This document shows positions 18,012 to 26,621 of a stretch of DNA of 64,000 nucleotides, piece after piece. A model generated the notes under the pieces. It saw only the letters and a list, made by a program, of their open reading frames with translations. It was not told the origin of the DNA and ran no database searches. The stretch's first letter is position 1. Each line of letters opens with the position of its first letter. The translations under genes were made by a program, and so were the position numbers. The stretch comes from an uncultured Flavobacteriaceae bacterium (GTDB taxonomy: Bacteria; Bacteroidota; Bacteroidia; Flavobacteriales; Flavobacteriaceae), in assembly GCA_947488435.1 (NCBI GenBank), contig CANKZG010000005.1, forward strand, positions 1 to 64,000, in the 5' to 3' direction.

Positions 18012-18509
18012 ATGCAGCATAAAATCCTCTCCCACAATCAGATTCAATATAAAATTAAGCGTATTGCATATCAAATCTATGAAGCAAATGTGGATGAATC
18101 TGAAATTATTATTGCGGGTATTGATGGTGGCGGACTCCAGTTTGCAAAAAAGATACAGCGAATTCTTAAACAAATCACTACAGCCGAAATTCGCCTTTGT
18201 AAAGTTTCGATGGATAAAAAAAACCCCGTAGCAAGTGGTGTCACTACATCCATCCCGTCAGAGGAGTATAAAAATAAATCGGTTGTATTAGTAGATGACG
18301 TATTAAACTCCGGAACTACCTTAATTTATGGTGTACATCACTTTCTAGAAGTACCGCTAAAACAGCTAAAAACAGCTGTTTTGGTAAATCGAAATCATAA
18401 AAAATATCCAGTAAAAGCTGATTATAAAGGAATATCACTATCCACCTCTTTACAAGAGCATATTGAAGTATCTTTCAAAAATAGGGACGACGCCGTTTAT
18501 TTAGCGTAA
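18012..18509 (+). CDS. Phosphoribosyltransferase-family protein
   Basis: A 165-residue type I phosphoribosyltransferase. The PRPP-binding loop is VVLVDDVLNSGTTLIYG, and an earlier segment IAGIDGGGLQFAKKI is in the PPi-loop position. It resembles PyrR or hypoxanthine transferases in size, but the base acted on cannot be told. I chose ATG 18012 (MQHKILSHNQIQYK) over the longer reading from 17964, which would run inside the preceding methyltransferase gene. Its end overlaps the convergent aroK gene by 9 bases. Confidence 0.86.
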   Translation: MQHKILSHNQIQYKIKRIAYQIYEANVDESEIIIAGIDGGGLQFAKKIQRILKQITTAEIRLCKVSMDKKNPVASGVTTSIPSEEYKNKSVVLVDDVLNSGTTLIYGVHHFLEVPLKQLKTAVLVNRNHKKYPVKADYKGISLSTSLQEHIEVSFKNRDDAVYLA

Positions 18510-19016
18510 CTTTTCTAAAATAGTACTCGCAATTTCTTCAGGAGTCTGTACGCCACAAAATAAAGTATGTGTTGCCTTAGCATAGAAGGCTCCTCGTTCA
18601 AAAAGATGTTTCCCAATAAACTCCACTAAATCTGCTTCCGCTATATTTTTAATTACCGGACGTTCTTCTTTTTCTGCAGCCAGTCTACGATGTAATTCTG
18701 GTATGGGAACATTTAAATAAAACACATCTAATGTTTCCTTTAACATCAACTCCATATTACCACTATAACAAGGAGTACCTCCTCCTGTAGAAAGCACAAA
18801 ATTATCCTGAGTCTGCAACACCTCCTTAAGGAGTTCATGTTCTTTTTTTCGAAAAAAGATTTCCCCTTTGGTATCAAACAGGGTAGAAATATCAGTTTTT
18901 AGTGTAGCTTCAATATGTTCATCTAGGTCTAAAAATTGAGCTCCGAGCGCTTTGGCAACTAATTTCCCTATCGTACTTTTACCACTTCCCATATAACCCA
19001 CCAAAACTATTTTCAT
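18501..19016 (-). CDS. aroK: Shikimate kinase
   Basis: Phosphorylates shikimate at the 3-hydroxyl in aromatic amino acid synthesis. The 171 residues show the P-loop GYMGSGKST (7-15), the shikimate-binding aspartate in FLDLDEHIE, FFRKKEHELL with the substrate arginine, the STGGGTPC glycine loop, and the lid region RRLAAEKEERPVI. Length is normal. A -7 box lies about 25 bases upstream. Confidence 0.95.
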   Translation of the reverse strand: MKIVLVGYMGSGKSTIGKLVAKALGAQFLDLDEHIEATLKTDISTLFDTKGEIFFRKKEHELLKEVLQTQDNFVLSTGGGTPCYSGNMELMLKETLDVFYLNVPIPELHRRLAAEKEERPVIKNIAEADLVEFIGKHLFERGAFYAKATHTLFCGVQTPEEIASTILEKLR

Positions 19017-19039
19017 TCCTTTTTTTTATTTAACAAGGT

Positions 19040-19047
19040 CAAATTTA
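19040..19047 (-). promoter_or_regulatory. -7 element for aroK
   Basis: TAAATTTG on the minus strand, 23 bases before the aroK ATG. No matching -33 TTG at the usual spacing. Confidence 0.4.
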
Positions 19048-19088
19048 ACTGCTTTTAAATAGAAAACTAAATTAATTTAAAAATCTTC

Positions 19089-19118
19089 TTGATTAATAAA
19101 TTATTGATGCTATATTTG
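19089..19118 (+). promoter_or_regulatory. tRNA-Lys promoter
   Basis: TTG at 19089-19091, a 19-base spacer and TATATTTG at 19111-19118, followed by GCACCCGC. The 15-base core TATATTTGCACCCGC recurs exactly on the other strand at 31-45. Confidence 0.75.
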
Positions 19119-19150
19119 CACCCGCTAACCCAGAATATGGGATGCGTTTT

Positions 19151-19223
19151 GACCTGGTAGCTCAGTTGGTAGAGCATCTCCCTTTTAAGGAGAGGGTCCT
19201 GGGTTCGAGCCCCAGCCAGGTCA
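19151..19223 (+). tRNA. tRNA-Lys(UUU)
   Basis: A complete 73-base cloverleaf. Acceptor arms GACCTGG (19151-19157) and CCAGGTC (19216-19222) pair fully, with discriminator A. The anticodon stem TCTCC/GGAGA encloses loop CTTTTAA, giving anticodon TTT at 19184-19186. The T arm contains GGTTCGAGCC. CCA is not encoded. A strong promoter precedes it and a hairpin terminator follows. Confidence 0.97.
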
Positions 19224-19233
19224 CAATTAAACT

Positions 19234-19263
19234 AAAAACCTCTGCTTAATAGCAGAGGTTTTT
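19234..19263. terminator. Terminator after tRNA-Lys
   Basis: AAAAACCTCTGCT pairs with AGCAGAGGTTTTT across a TAAT loop. T/A runs on both sides allow it to end the tRNA transcript and, from the other side, the leftward DUF2024 cluster that stops at 19333. Confidence 0.85.
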
Positions 19264-19332
19264 CTGTTTTAAGAAAAGGCTAGGTTACTAGTTTGTTTTG
19301 AAAAATTGAAGCAGTAAACTAAAGCTATAGTT

Positions 19333-19590
19333 CTAGCAATTCTCCATCTCAATGATGTAATATCCTTTTGTCCGGATTTCGCTTGCAATGTTTTCCGGTG
19401 CCGCTTCCATGTGGCAAAAATTACATTCTTTGGCAGTTAGTTGAAAATTGGATACTCCTTTTTTGTTTAAGTACTCCTTGCCGTATCTGTACACATTATC
19501 CATCGAATCATTATCTGCCACAAGAATATCAAAATGCATGGTTGTTTTCTCATCTTTTGGCACATATGTATCGTAAACTGAAACTTTCAT
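19333..19590 (-). CDS. DUF2024-family protein
   Basis: An 85-residue cytoplasmic protein recognisable as DUF2024 (MKVSVYDTYVPKDEKTTMHF, HFDILVADND). It contains a CxxCH motif (C56-N-F-C59-H) and a C-terminal Cys85, which makes a redox or metal role plausible, but the family has no established function. It is the last of three leftward genes with a thioredoxin-like protein and a lipoprotein, and the three probably share the promoter at 20767-20774. The spacing to the upstream lipoprotein gene is 104 bases. Confidence 0.85.
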   Translation of the reverse strand: MKVSVYDTYVPKDEKTTMHFDILVADNDSMDNVYRYGKEYLNKKGVSNFQLTAKECNFCHMEAAPENIASEIRTKGYYIIEMENC

Positions 19591-19694
19591 ATTTAAAATT
19601 TTAAATCATTATTGATCCTGTTGAAACCCAACACACATTCAACCAAGTACGAGAACATTGTAAGCCATAACACCTGATATCATGCTGCTTGTTT

Positions 19695-20447
19695 TTACTT
19701 CCTTTGAACTTTGTATGGAAGGGATAAATCTTCAGACGCTATGCTATAAACCGCATATACACCTAACATGGGTAAATTGTTTTTTTTCCAAGCTGTATTC
19801 ACCTGCATATATGCGGTTACTCCGTCGAATGAAAAATCAGTAACATTGTTAATTCGAAATTTAGGTACTACTACCTTAATTGTATTTCCTTTGGTTACCA
19901 CATTATAGCCCGGAGAATCCATATACATTGGCATACCTGGATTAGTTGGAGGAAGCACAATACTTTTATCGTTAGTATCATACGTTTTTACGCTAAGTCC
20001 TCCTGCTACTCGATTATCCTTATTTAAAACAACCCAATGGGGATGCCAAATAATACCATCATTTGCATAATTAGCATCAAAATCCTCATCCCATAAAGGG
20101 GTATCGTCAAAATCTGGATGCGAAGTTAGCGCCAAGGCTACTACCCCTTCTACTGAAGAGAAACCAACATCAGTGGCTTTTAAGTTAGTAGGGAAAACAT
20201 AACCCAATACCGGAGCTCCATTAACACTACTAATAGCTTTTGGTTTGCTTTCACCAGCACTACCTTTCACTTCAATTGCAAAAATATGATGTTCTAAATC
20301 CGTATCGTAGGTTACCTGTACCTTAGTTATCTTTAAATCATCTGTGGATTTAAAATTTGGATTTTCATTTGTCTTCACTTGTGCCGTACATGAAATAAGC
20401 GTAGCGGCAAAAAACAGTACAAAAATGTTGTTTTTGAAAAGTCTCAT
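19695..20447 (-). CDS. Lipoprotein of unknown function
   Basis: A 250-residue protein with a lipoprotein signal (FVLFFAATLISC, lipid cysteine about residue 20). I do not recognise the family. The mature part looks beta-rich, with segments such as VTYDTDLEHHIFAIEVKGSA, TSHPDFDDTPLWDEDFD and WHPHWVVLNKDNRVAGGLSV; the paired His and Asp residues could bind metal, but this is speculation. It lies 42 bases after the thioredoxin-like gene and before the DUF2024 gene, so a link to thiol or metal stress is suggested only by context. Confidence 0.75.
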   Translation of the reverse strand: MRLFKNNIFVLFFAATLISCTAQVKTNENPNFKSTDDLKITKVQVTYDTDLEHHIFAIEVKGSAGESKPKAISSVNGAPVLGYVFPTNLKATDVGFSSVEGVVALALTSHPDFDDTPLWDEDFDANYANDGIIWHPHWVVLNKDNRVAGGLSVKTYDTNDKSIVLPPTNPGMPMYMDSPGYNVVTKGNTIKVVVPKFRINNVTDFSFDGVTAYMQVNTAWKKNNLPMLGVYAVYSIASEDLSLPYKVQRK

Positions 20448-20489
20448 TTTACAGTCATTTAATTGTTAATGATTAGTGGGTTAAAAAAA

Positions 20490-20723
20490 TCATCCTTTAA
20501 CATCTGCCATTGAGGCTCCAAAGTTTAAGTGTAATACATTTCCATTAGGTGTTAATAAAGCGGGTACAGATTGTACTCCAGCCTGTTCGGCTTCAGCTAT
20601 TCTAGTTCGTACTTCTCCAATATTTACAATTTCTACATTGTCACCTCCTACTAAATCTACAATATCATGTTCTGCACTAATACATACTGAACATCCGGCG
20701 TGGTAAAAAACTGATTTACTCAT
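20490..20723 (-). CDS. Small thioredoxin/glutaredoxin-like protein
   Basis: A 77-residue thioredoxin-fold protein. The start MSKSVFYHAGCSVCISAEHD places a CxxC active site (C11-S-V-C14) at the end of the first strand, and QSVPALLTPNG supplies the conserved cis-proline. It is short for a thioredoxin and closer to glutaredoxin-like minimal folds. It is the first gene of a cluster with a lipoprotein and a DUF2024 protein, and its promoter carries a palindrome also found at the MarR-type gene at 46.7 kb. Confidence 0.83.
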   Translation of the reverse strand: MSKSVFYHAGCSVCISAEHDIVDLVGGDNVEIVNIGEVRTRIAEAEQAGVQSVPALLTPNGNVLHLNFGASMADVKG

Positions 20724-20766
20724 AATTCTATTTTTTTAATTTATAGTTATAGCAAAATTGCTGATA

Positions 20767-20774
20767 CAAATATA
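20767..20774 (-). promoter_or_regulatory. -7 element for the thioredoxin cluster
   Basis: TATATTTG on the minus strand, 43 bases before the ATG at 20723. A palindromic operator candidate lies directly upstream. From 20810 to 21092 I see no gene and no clear element. Confidence 0.55.
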
Positions 20775-20790
20775 GTTAGGATTCCTAATT
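20774..20790 (-). promoter_or_regulatory. Candidate MarR-type operator
   Basis: On the minus strand AATTAGGAATCCTAACT contains the perfect palindrome TTAGGA-A-TCCTAA. The same half-sites, AATTAGGA and CTAACT with a 3-base centre, occur at 46687-46703 in the promoter of a MarR-type regulator. Its position against the -7 box suits repression. Confidence 0.5.
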
Positions 20791-21092
20791 ATATTAATTA
20801 TCAAACTATAATACTTATTTATAATAGTATAGTCATAGTCAATTAGATGCTTCCAAAATCTTACAAATAAGTATATTGCCCATTGAGATAAGGTCTTATA
20901 TAACAGAAGTTTATAAAGGATTGTAATGACCCTTTAACTTTTCAAACGAGGTATTTATATTGTTCCGCTACGTATTTCTAATTGACTAATCAGGAGGTAT
21001 ATCAATTACTATTTTCTTCACATTTTTGTCAAACTCTACTTAGTGAAATGCAATCTTTATGTGTTTGCTCCTTGGTTTTACTTGCCTAATAT

Positions 21093-21704
21093 TTAAATTT
21101 TTGTTTTTTCTCTTTCAACATATCCATTCAAAGCTGTTCCCAGTATCGGGGGAAAAATTACGAAAGGTAGAAGTCCTAATGCACATACAATATTCAGAAA
21201 AACCAAAACGTAAATTTTTGTCTTAGCGTCATTAAGCAACCAAGGCAATTTCGTTTTATCATCCAGGCTTAAATCACTTTCTTCCGTTAGTGTTTTTTGC
21301 ATTTGTATGGCTATTGAGGCAAGTAATACTGCAAAAAGTGAAAACACCACCCATACAAAAAACCAAAAAGGTTCTTCATCAAACAATACCTTTCTTAAAT
21401 AAAGTTCTGCAAACGTTTCTATTAAAAAAAGCGTTAATCCAATAGCGAGTAACAACCCTATAATATTGATCAACTTTAAATTTTTTTTAGTCCGTTTTTT
21501 TAATTGCTCTATATAAGCTCTACGTACAGGTTCCTCAAGTTTTTTTGTATAAAACAACTCTTTATAGTCCTGATTTTTAATAAGCCACCTTCTCAAAAAT
21601 ACGATCCAATAACCTCCTACTGTTATCACCCCTAATATGGTTGCAGTGATCGTATTTATTTTCATTTTTTCCAATAGCTCTAGTTCTTGCTTATCTTCTT
21701 TCAT
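21093..21704 (-). CDS. Membrane protein of unknown function
   Basis: A 203-residue protein with four hydrophobic segments (about 17-36, 77-96, 113-135 and 163-190) separated by charged loops, for example EQLKKRTKKNLKL. It starts with a charged, helical stretch (MKEDKQELELLEKM). I recognise no family. It is followed downstream by no further gene on its strand and is separated by 138 bases from the upstream exported protein, so co-transcription with the next cluster is uncertain. Confidence 0.65.
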   Translation of the reverse strand: MKEDKQELELLEKMKINTITATILGVITVGGYWIVFLRRWLIKNQDYKELFYTKKLEEPVRRAYIEQLKKRTKKNLKLINIIGLLLAIGLTLFLIETFAELYLRKVLFDEEPFWFFVWVVFSLFAVLLASIAIQMQKTLTEESDLSLDDKTKLPWLLNDAKTKIYVLVFLNIVCALGLLPFVIFPPILGTALNGYVEREKTKI

Positions 21705-21842
21705 TTAAATTTATTTTCGTTTGTGATTCTTATACTTCATAATTATTACCACTAATTGCTGGCTCGGCAATACTTCTGTGACAAAGCTATTTCTGCAATA
21801 AAAACAGGCAAAATAATATTCTTCATACCCTATTATCCAGAC

Positions 21843-22502
21843 TTAAAGAACAAGAACAAATCCTAAACTGAGGTTAACCGCATCAGCATTAATAGCATTC
21901 TCCAATTCAATTGCGACATTTTCTTCACTATTTTCAACGCTCAAATATCTGGCTCGTTTATAAAAAATATTAAAACGAATAGCCATCTTAGGTTTTATTT
22001 CAAATTCTAACCCAGTACCTAAGTTGAAATTAGCGGTATCACCAATAAATATAGCATCACTAGCTATGTTCTCGGAAACCAATAAAGCACCTTCGTTTAC
22101 CCTAATCGGCATCACAGGAAGCCATCCGATTTGTACAAAAGGTTGTAATCTCGAATTTTTAAGAAGTAATCTCCTCAAATTAAAACTCCAAATACTATGA
22201 ACAGCATCTCCCTTAATTCCTATAAAGTTAAAATCGTGTTGCGTGCGTTGATAGGCTAGTTCAATATATAATTCTGAATACCTATAACCCATGGCTAGCC
22301 CAAATCCAATACCAGAACTAAATTCAGGTATTGCAAAAACGTTATTCGCGTTTACCAAAACACTTTCACCGTCAAAACCATCTCCAATCCCGTTGTATGC
22401 AAAATTGATATCCAAAAAAACCCCGTCTTTTTCCCCCTGTGCATACACTATGCACAAAGTAGACGTCATAAGGACTATATAAAGGACAATCTTCGTCTGC
22501 AT
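21843..22502 (-). CDS. Predicted outer-membrane beta-barrel protein
   Basis: A 219-residue exported protein: signal peptide MQTKIVLYIVLMTSTLCIVY followed by alternating-pattern strands, such as GIGFGLAMGYRYSELYIEL, WSFNLRRLLLK and FVQIGWLPVMPIRVN, ending in a hydrophobic strand with terminal LGFVLVL. This resembles an eight-stranded barrel. No specific family is recognised. It lies 13 bases after the gene at 22516-23091, so the three genes from 23609 down to 21843 look like one operon. Confidence 0.7.
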   Translation of the reverse strand: MQTKIVLYIVLMTSTLCIVYAQGEKDGVFLDINFAYNGIGDGFDGESVLVNANNVFAIPEFSSGIGFGLAMGYRYSELYIELAYQRTQHDFNFIGIKGDAVHSIWSFNLRRLLLKNSRLQPFVQIGWLPVMPIRVNEGALLVSENIASDAIFIGDTANFNLGTGLEFEIKPKMAIRFNIFYKRARYLSVENSEENVAIELENAINADAVNLSLGFVLVL

Positions 22503-22515
22503 CGTCTGTAAAATT

Positions 22516-23091
22516 TCATTCCTGAAGAATACAATTCGCAGACTCTATACAATTGGATTGATAGCGATCATTCAAAATTTCAAAATCAAAAAAAGTTCCC
22601 AAATCGTCAACACCTCTTTTACTATCAGCCACCTTGTCTGAAGTGAAATAGACCTTAACATGCACTATAGGTTGTGATGCAAACAAATCTAATTGCTCTC
22701 GATTTATCTTATAATAGGGTTTGTTGATTTCAGTAGTTACTGGCAAGGTAAATTTTCCTGGGGTTGATTTGTCTGGATACAATACAATAATACTATCATT
22801 TTTAAATTGAAAAACCAACGGATTATTATCCATAATATCAACTCGAGCTCCAAATTCACGTACCAATACCAATCCTAAATAATACTCGTTGTTTGATCTG
22901 ATAAAACTAGTACTCGCGGCTTGACTAAATTTCGAGAACATTGCTCTCGGTTTAGTCGACTTTATCACTTCTTTAGAAATATGTTTTTTTGCCCTTTTAA
23001 GTACTTTCTTAGAATACTTACATTTTTGACCGATACAGACAACGGAGAATAGAAAAAATAATACAACGAATTTAAACCTAGATGTGTTCAT
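22516..23091 (-). CDS. Exported protein of unknown function
   Basis: A 191-residue protein with a signal peptide (FVVLFFLFSVVCIGQ). The mature part starts with a basic run (KCKYSKKVLKRAKKH) and contains short beta-like stretches (YYLGLVLVREFGARVD, IVHVKVYFTSDKV). Two cysteines near the C-terminus (NCIESANCILQE) could form a disulfide. No family is recognised. Its start overlaps the upstream gene by 4 bases, indicating translational coupling. Confidence 0.65.
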   Translation of the reverse strand: MNTSRFKFVVLFFLFSVVCIGQKCKYSKKVLKRAKKHISKEVIKSTKPRAMFSKFSQAASTSFIRSNNEYYLGLVLVREFGARVDIMDNNPLVFQFKNDSIIVLYPDKSTPGKFTLPVTTEINKPYYKINREQLDLFASQPIVHVKVYFTSDKVADSKRGVDDLGTFFDFEILNDRYQSNCIESANCILQE

Positions 23092-23609
23092 AATGGTATG
23101 GTGATTTTAATTGTAATCTGATCAAATTGAGCATCATAGTCGAGGTAAATGGGTAGATCAAGACCTATCAATTTTCCGCCAGAATACACTTCTTTCCATT
23201 TTGGAAATATTGACCCCACAAGTGCTCCAACAATGGCCCCGCCCGCCGTTAAGCCAAGATAAAAATCTGCGCCTTTATTCTGAGGTCTCCCTAATGCATC
23301 AGGTTCTAAATCAATCAGTAAAGCAGTTAAGGCTAGGGTCCCGGCACCATAGAGTGCTCCTTCTAGAAGGTGATTGCCTTTAGCAACTCGAATGAGCTTG
23401 ATAGTATTGAGCGAACGTTCTTCATGTTTGTTGTTTATTGAATTTAAAAAGGTGGTATTAATTCCATTTATTTCCAGATTATTCACCTTTACGATTCGAT
23501 GATCATTTAAATATATTTTGGCTTTTTTATAGGATTGACGCTGAATTGACTGCCCATAACAAAAAGATGTTATTGCAAAGCATAGTAAAGTAGAGGTAAC
23601 ATGTTTCAT
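23088..23609 (-). CDS. Exported protein with a glycine-rich hydrophobic segment
   Basis: A 173-residue protein with a signal peptide (TSTLLCFAITSFCYGQ). Residues about 80-135 hold two hydrophobic, glycine-rich stretches (LEGALYGAGTLALTALLID and YLGLTAGGAIVGALVGSIF), reminiscent of glycine-zipper segments that insert into or line membranes. The C-terminus (YDAQFDQITIKITIPL) looks like a beta strand pair. I do not recognise a family. It is the first gene of a three-gene exported cluster next to the propeller-AraC regulator. Confidence 0.65.
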   Translation of the reverse strand: MKHVTSTLLCFAITSFCYGQSIQRQSYKKAKIYLNDHRIVKVNNLEINGINTTFLNSINNKHEERSLNTIKLIRVAKGNHLLEGALYGAGTLALTALLIDLEPDALGRPQNKGADFYLGLTAGGAIVGALVGSIFPKWKEVYSGGKLIGLDLPIYLDYDAQFDQITIKITIPL

Positions 23610-23765
23610 TGGTTGATTTTTAGTACAGACCTTATGTTCCGCCTAAACGTATTAGTGTAGCACGATCTTAAAACAAAAGTAGGGTGCAAAGTCGTTCACA
23701 AACACTACGTATGTTGCAATGTCTTACAGATATGTGTCAGGTAAGTAAAATTGTTATGGTTAGGC

Positions 23766-26621
23766 TTAACTATAATACTGCGACGGTGTTTTGCCAAAAG
23801 TCTCCCTAAAACACTTAGAGAAATACCCTGTATTATCAAAACCAACTTTATAAGCAATTTCTGAAACAGTTCCTGTATTGCCTTTAAGCAATTGAGCTGC
23901 TCTTTTCAAGCGGATTAGTCTGATAAATTTAGTAGTGGAATAACCTGTTAAGGTTTTTAATTTACGATGAAGTTGAGATCGACTCATACACATTTCATCC
24001 ATAAATTTTTCAACTCCAAAACCAGAATTTTCTATATGTGCTTCTACCGTTCTAATGGCCCGTTCTAAAAATTGCTGATCGGCTGACGTGACTTCCACTT
24101 TCTCTAGAAAAAGCAGTGTTCCATTATCATTTTCATTTTGAATTTTAGCGTTCTCTTCCCAAGACCTTAGTTTTAATTCAAATTGTCTTCTGACCTGCTT
24201 CATTTTTCCCACATTTCGATATACCATTAAGGTTATTATCAGAAATATAAGACCATAGCTACTATATGACCATTTTGTTTGCCATATAGCGGGTAAAATG
24301 ACTATTTCAAGTGCAATCTTTTTTGTAATATCTTTCTGTATTCGTACATGTAAAGTGTACCGTCCAGGTGCTAAATCCCCAAGAGTTATCAATCGTTTTT
24401 TTTCAAGATTAACCCAATTTCCTTTTAGTCCTTCAAGTTGATATTCATACATATTATCTACTTTATCTGCGTAATTCAACTCGGCAAATTTAAGTCTCAA
24501 AGTATTTTGGTTATGCTTTAGTTTTATCTCCTTTACATGTGCTATGTGTTTGTTTAATATAAACTTGTTATGATTTTTACTGGCTTCAACCAACTCAAAA
24601 TCCGTAAATACAATTCTCGCTGTTTTTTTGTTATTATTGATGGCATGAGGGTAGTATGAATTGAATCCATTGATTCCTCCAAAGAAAAATTCTCCTTCTG
24701 AACTTTTAGCATAGGCCCCTGCATTAAATTCAACACTTTGAATTCCATCTTCAACTCCAAAATATTTAAATTCTTCGATTTTTGGGTCAAATCTACCCAA
24801 CCCTGCATTACTTGTAAACCAGACAAATCCTTGTTGATCAATTAAAATACCGTAAATCACATCATTTTTAAGTCCATTGCTGGTAGTATAGTGTTTAAAA
24901 ACTCCTTTATCGATATTCAACACATTTAATCCTCCTCCATAGGTGCCAACCCATAAAAATCCCTTCTCATCTTGTGCCAAACTTGTAACATAACCATGAC
25001 TCAAAGACGAACTATCCTCCGGGTCATGGTTATATCGTTTTACAGTATTTGTTACCGTATCTAATGCCCTTAATCCATTTTGTGTTCCAATCCAAAGGGT
25101 TCCTGATGTAGTAAAATACAGACTATTAATAGCCTTAGGAGTATGATCACCCTTATTTTTTTCTTTATAAAAATAGCTGCTAGATTGATTAGTTTTTGGA
25201 TTAAAACGCCATACACCATCACCTCCAAACCAAATATCACCCGAAGTACCAACTTTTAATGTTCTAATTTGGCCTATCGCATTTTTTCTTCCAGGTAGAT
25301 GCAAGTAACGTTTAAACTTTTTTGTCTTTTTATTGAAACTATTAAGTCCATTTTCCCAAGTTCCTGCCCATATGACTCCATCAGCATCTTCATCTAAGGC
25401 ACGTACCAAATTCGATGAAATCGTTGTAGTATCGCTTTTCTTATATGAATATACCTCAACATGATTGGTTTTGCGGTTGATCCGATTTAAACCACCATGC
25501 GTTCCTACCCATAGCTCTCCTTGCTGGTCTAGTAAAATAGATCGAACACTATTTTCACTTAAGCTATTTTTATCACCGGGATAGTGTTTATAATGCCTAA
25601 ACCCATATTGATTTGGGTCGTATTTATTGATTCCTCCTCCATATGTCCCCAGCCATAATATCCCAGTTTCGTCAAAAAACAGCGATCGAATAGCACTTGA
25701 ATTTAAGCTGAATCGATTGTAAGGGTTATGCTGGATAACTTGAATTTTTCCTAATTTTTTATCAAATTGAATTAATCCCCCTCCATTGGTACCAACCCAT
25801 AAAGTGTTATCAGGGCCATGGTCAATAGCTAAAACTCCGTTTCTGATATCATCAGTTCCATCCTCTCCATAAAAACGAAACATCTTAAAAGTTCTACTAT
25901 TTGGGTTAAATCTTAGTAAGCCATTATTCGTTCCTATCCATATATGCAGACCATCTAGGAGCATCGTATATTTTAAATCATCTCTTAGTATTTGTTTGAA
26001 ATAGTTTCCTCTTATACCTCCATGATCCAATTTAACTTTCTCTATCATTCCAGAACTTAGCACCCAAATATCACCTTCCGAATCTTGAACCAAAGCACCC
26101 ACATGATAGCTATCTGCAGTATTTTCTGGTTTATATTTCAAAAAACCTACTTCCGGATCAAATAGGTTTAGCCCATTATGAGTTCCTACTAAGAGTTTTC
26201 CGTTTTTAAGTATTTCAAGTGCAATTACCTCATTATGACTTAGACTTTTAGGATCGTTCGGGTCATGCAGATATCTTGTAAATTCTTCGGTAGTGGGGTC
26301 AAAATAGTTTAAACCATTATTGGTGCCAATCCATAGGAAACCGTTTTCTTGCTCAATAATAGCATTAATATAACTACTGCTAAGACTTTTATTATTATTA
26401 GGTATATTCCGGTATACCGTAAAGTTTGTGCCATCGTACTTATTCAACCCATCTTCGGTACCGAACCACATAAATCCGCTACTATCTTTTACTATACATG
26501 CTATGGTAGATTGCGACACTCCCGCTTCTAAAGTAAGATGTTTAAACTTGGAGAATTGATTTTGCCCAACAAGAAGTAAAGGAATAAACAGATAACTATA
26601 TATGATTAGTTTGATCCTCAT
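23766..26621 (-). CDS. Membrane sensor: two-component-type propeller, Y_Y_Y domain and AraC output, without kinase
   Basis: A 951-residue protein with a signal peptide (about 1-20), about 14 Reg_prop repeats forming the periplasmic double propeller (e.g. GFMWFGTEDGLNKYD, GKLLVGTHNGLNLFD), a Y_Y_Y domain (about 705-772), one membrane helix (about 786-805), a short charged linker and a C-terminal AraC domain (about 848-951, SRSQLHRKLKTLTGYS and IAYKVGFDNTGYFSKCF). It looks like a hybrid two-component system of Bacteroidota, but I find no HisKA, HATPase or receiver domain: only about 40 residues separate the helix from the AraC part. The signal would pass straight from propeller to DNA-binding domain. 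Propeller sensors of this type usually detect glycans; the ligand here is unknown. Confidence 0.9.
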   Translation of the reverse strand: MRIKLIIYSYLFIPLLLVGQNQFSKFKHLTLEAGVSQSTIACIVKDSSGFMWFGTEDGLNKYDGTNFTVYRNIPNNNKSLSSSYINAIIEQENGFLWIGTNNGLNYFDPTTEEFTRYLHDPNDPKSLSHNEVIALEILKNGKLLVGTHNGLNLFDPEVGFLKYKPENTADSYHVGALVQDSEGDIWVLSSGMIEKVKLDHGGIRGNYFKQILRDDLKYTMLLDGLHIWIGTNNGLLRFNPNSRTFKMFRFYGEDGTDDIRNGVLAIDHGPDNTLWVGTNGGGLIQFDKKLGKIQVIQHNPYNRFSLNSSAIRSLFFDETGILWLGTYGGGINKYDPNQYGFRHYKHYPGDKNSLSENSVRSILLDQQGELWVGTHGGLNRINRKTNHVEVYSYKKSDTTTISSNLVRALDEDADGVIWAGTWENGLNSFNKKTKKFKRYLHLPGRKNAIGQIRTLKVGTSGDIWFGGDGVWRFNPKTNQSSSYFYKEKNKGDHTPKAINSLYFTTSGTLWIGTQNGLRALDTVTNTVKRYNHDPEDSSSLSHGYVTSLAQDEKGFLWVGTYGGGLNVLNIDKGVFKHYTTSNGLKNDVIYGILIDQQGFVWFTSNAGLGRFDPKIEEFKYFGVEDGIQSVEFNAGAYAKSSEGEFFFGGINGFNSYYPHAINNNKKTARIVFTDFELVEASKNHNKFILNKHIAHVKEIKLKHNQNTLRLKFAELNYADKVDNMYEYQLEGLKGNWVNLEKKRLITLGDLAPGRYTLHVRIQKDITKKIALEIVILPAIWQTKWSYSSYGLIFLIITLMVYRNVGKMKQVRRQFELKLRSWEENAKIQNENDNGTLLFLEKVEVTSADQQFLERAIRTVEAHIENSGFGVEKFMDEMCMSRSQLHRKLKTLTGYSTTKFIRLIRLKRAAQLLKGNTGTVSEIAYKVGFDNTGYFSKCFRETFGKTPSQYYS

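Noticed and set aside
23766-26621. Full hybrid two-component system
   Set aside because: No histidine kinase, ATPase or receiver segments are present between the membrane helix and the AraC domain.
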